From positions 1 to 6,786 of the forward strand of contig CALDPK010000125.1 of the NCBI GenBank assembly GCA_937911855.1: a stretch of DNA of 6,786 nt, given 5' to 3'. The notes below the pieces were generated by a model that was not told the origin of the DNA, did not search any database, and saw nothing but the letters and a program-made list of their open reading frames with translations. Made by a program: the position numbers and the translations under genes. This document shows positions 4,602-6,786 of the stretch, in pieces. Origin of the DNA: an uncultured Trueperaceae bacterium (lineage in GTDB: Bacteria; Deinococcota; Deinococci; Deinococcales; Trueperaceae). The number at the start of each line of letters is the position of its first letter. Position 1 is the first letter of the stretch.

Positions 4602-6786
<2,185 letters not shown>

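Overview
The window reads best as two unrelated genome pieces joined at about 1965-1970. No undescribed system is evident. The most unusual signal is the join itself and what it truncates.

Left piece (1 to about 1970): a GC-rich genome whose ribosomal proteins look actinobacterial, closest from memory to Acidimicrobiia. On the minus strand runs the end of an spc-type ribosomal operon in the usual order: rplF (only the last 74 codons), rplR, rpsE, rpmD, with genes overlapping or touching. rplO does not follow rpmD as it normally would. Instead there is a 7-bp tandem repeat (593-641) and then, convergently on the plus strand, the C-terminal 195 residues of an acidic, four-cysteine, probably secreted protein of unknown function.

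Right piece (about 1965 to 6786): a compact genome that looks like Deinococcota, judged from the style of the Crp/Fnr regulator and Lon and from two promoters placed for leaderless transcription. It holds the C-terminal 75 residues of a GNAT acetyltransferase (+), a Crp/Fnr-family regulator (-), a LolD/MacB-type ABC ATPase (+), a class I mannose-6-phosphate isomerase (+) and Lon protease (-, running off the right edge). The regulator and the ABC gene diverge from a 62-bp gap. The ATPase and manA overlap in TTGA. Both convergent pairs end within 1-2 bp of each other.

On the left the genes build the central protuberance of the 50S subunit (L18), the 30S decoding and entry region (S5) and the peripheral 50S (L30). 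The right genes share no single pathway: a stress or nutrient regulator, a transport or lipoprotein-release ATPase, sugar-phosphate metabolism and protein quality control. Taxonomic statements are recollection of family sequences, not searches. No tRNA, rRNA, CRISPR array or insertion sequence was seen, and no gene-free stretch exceeds about 70 bases.
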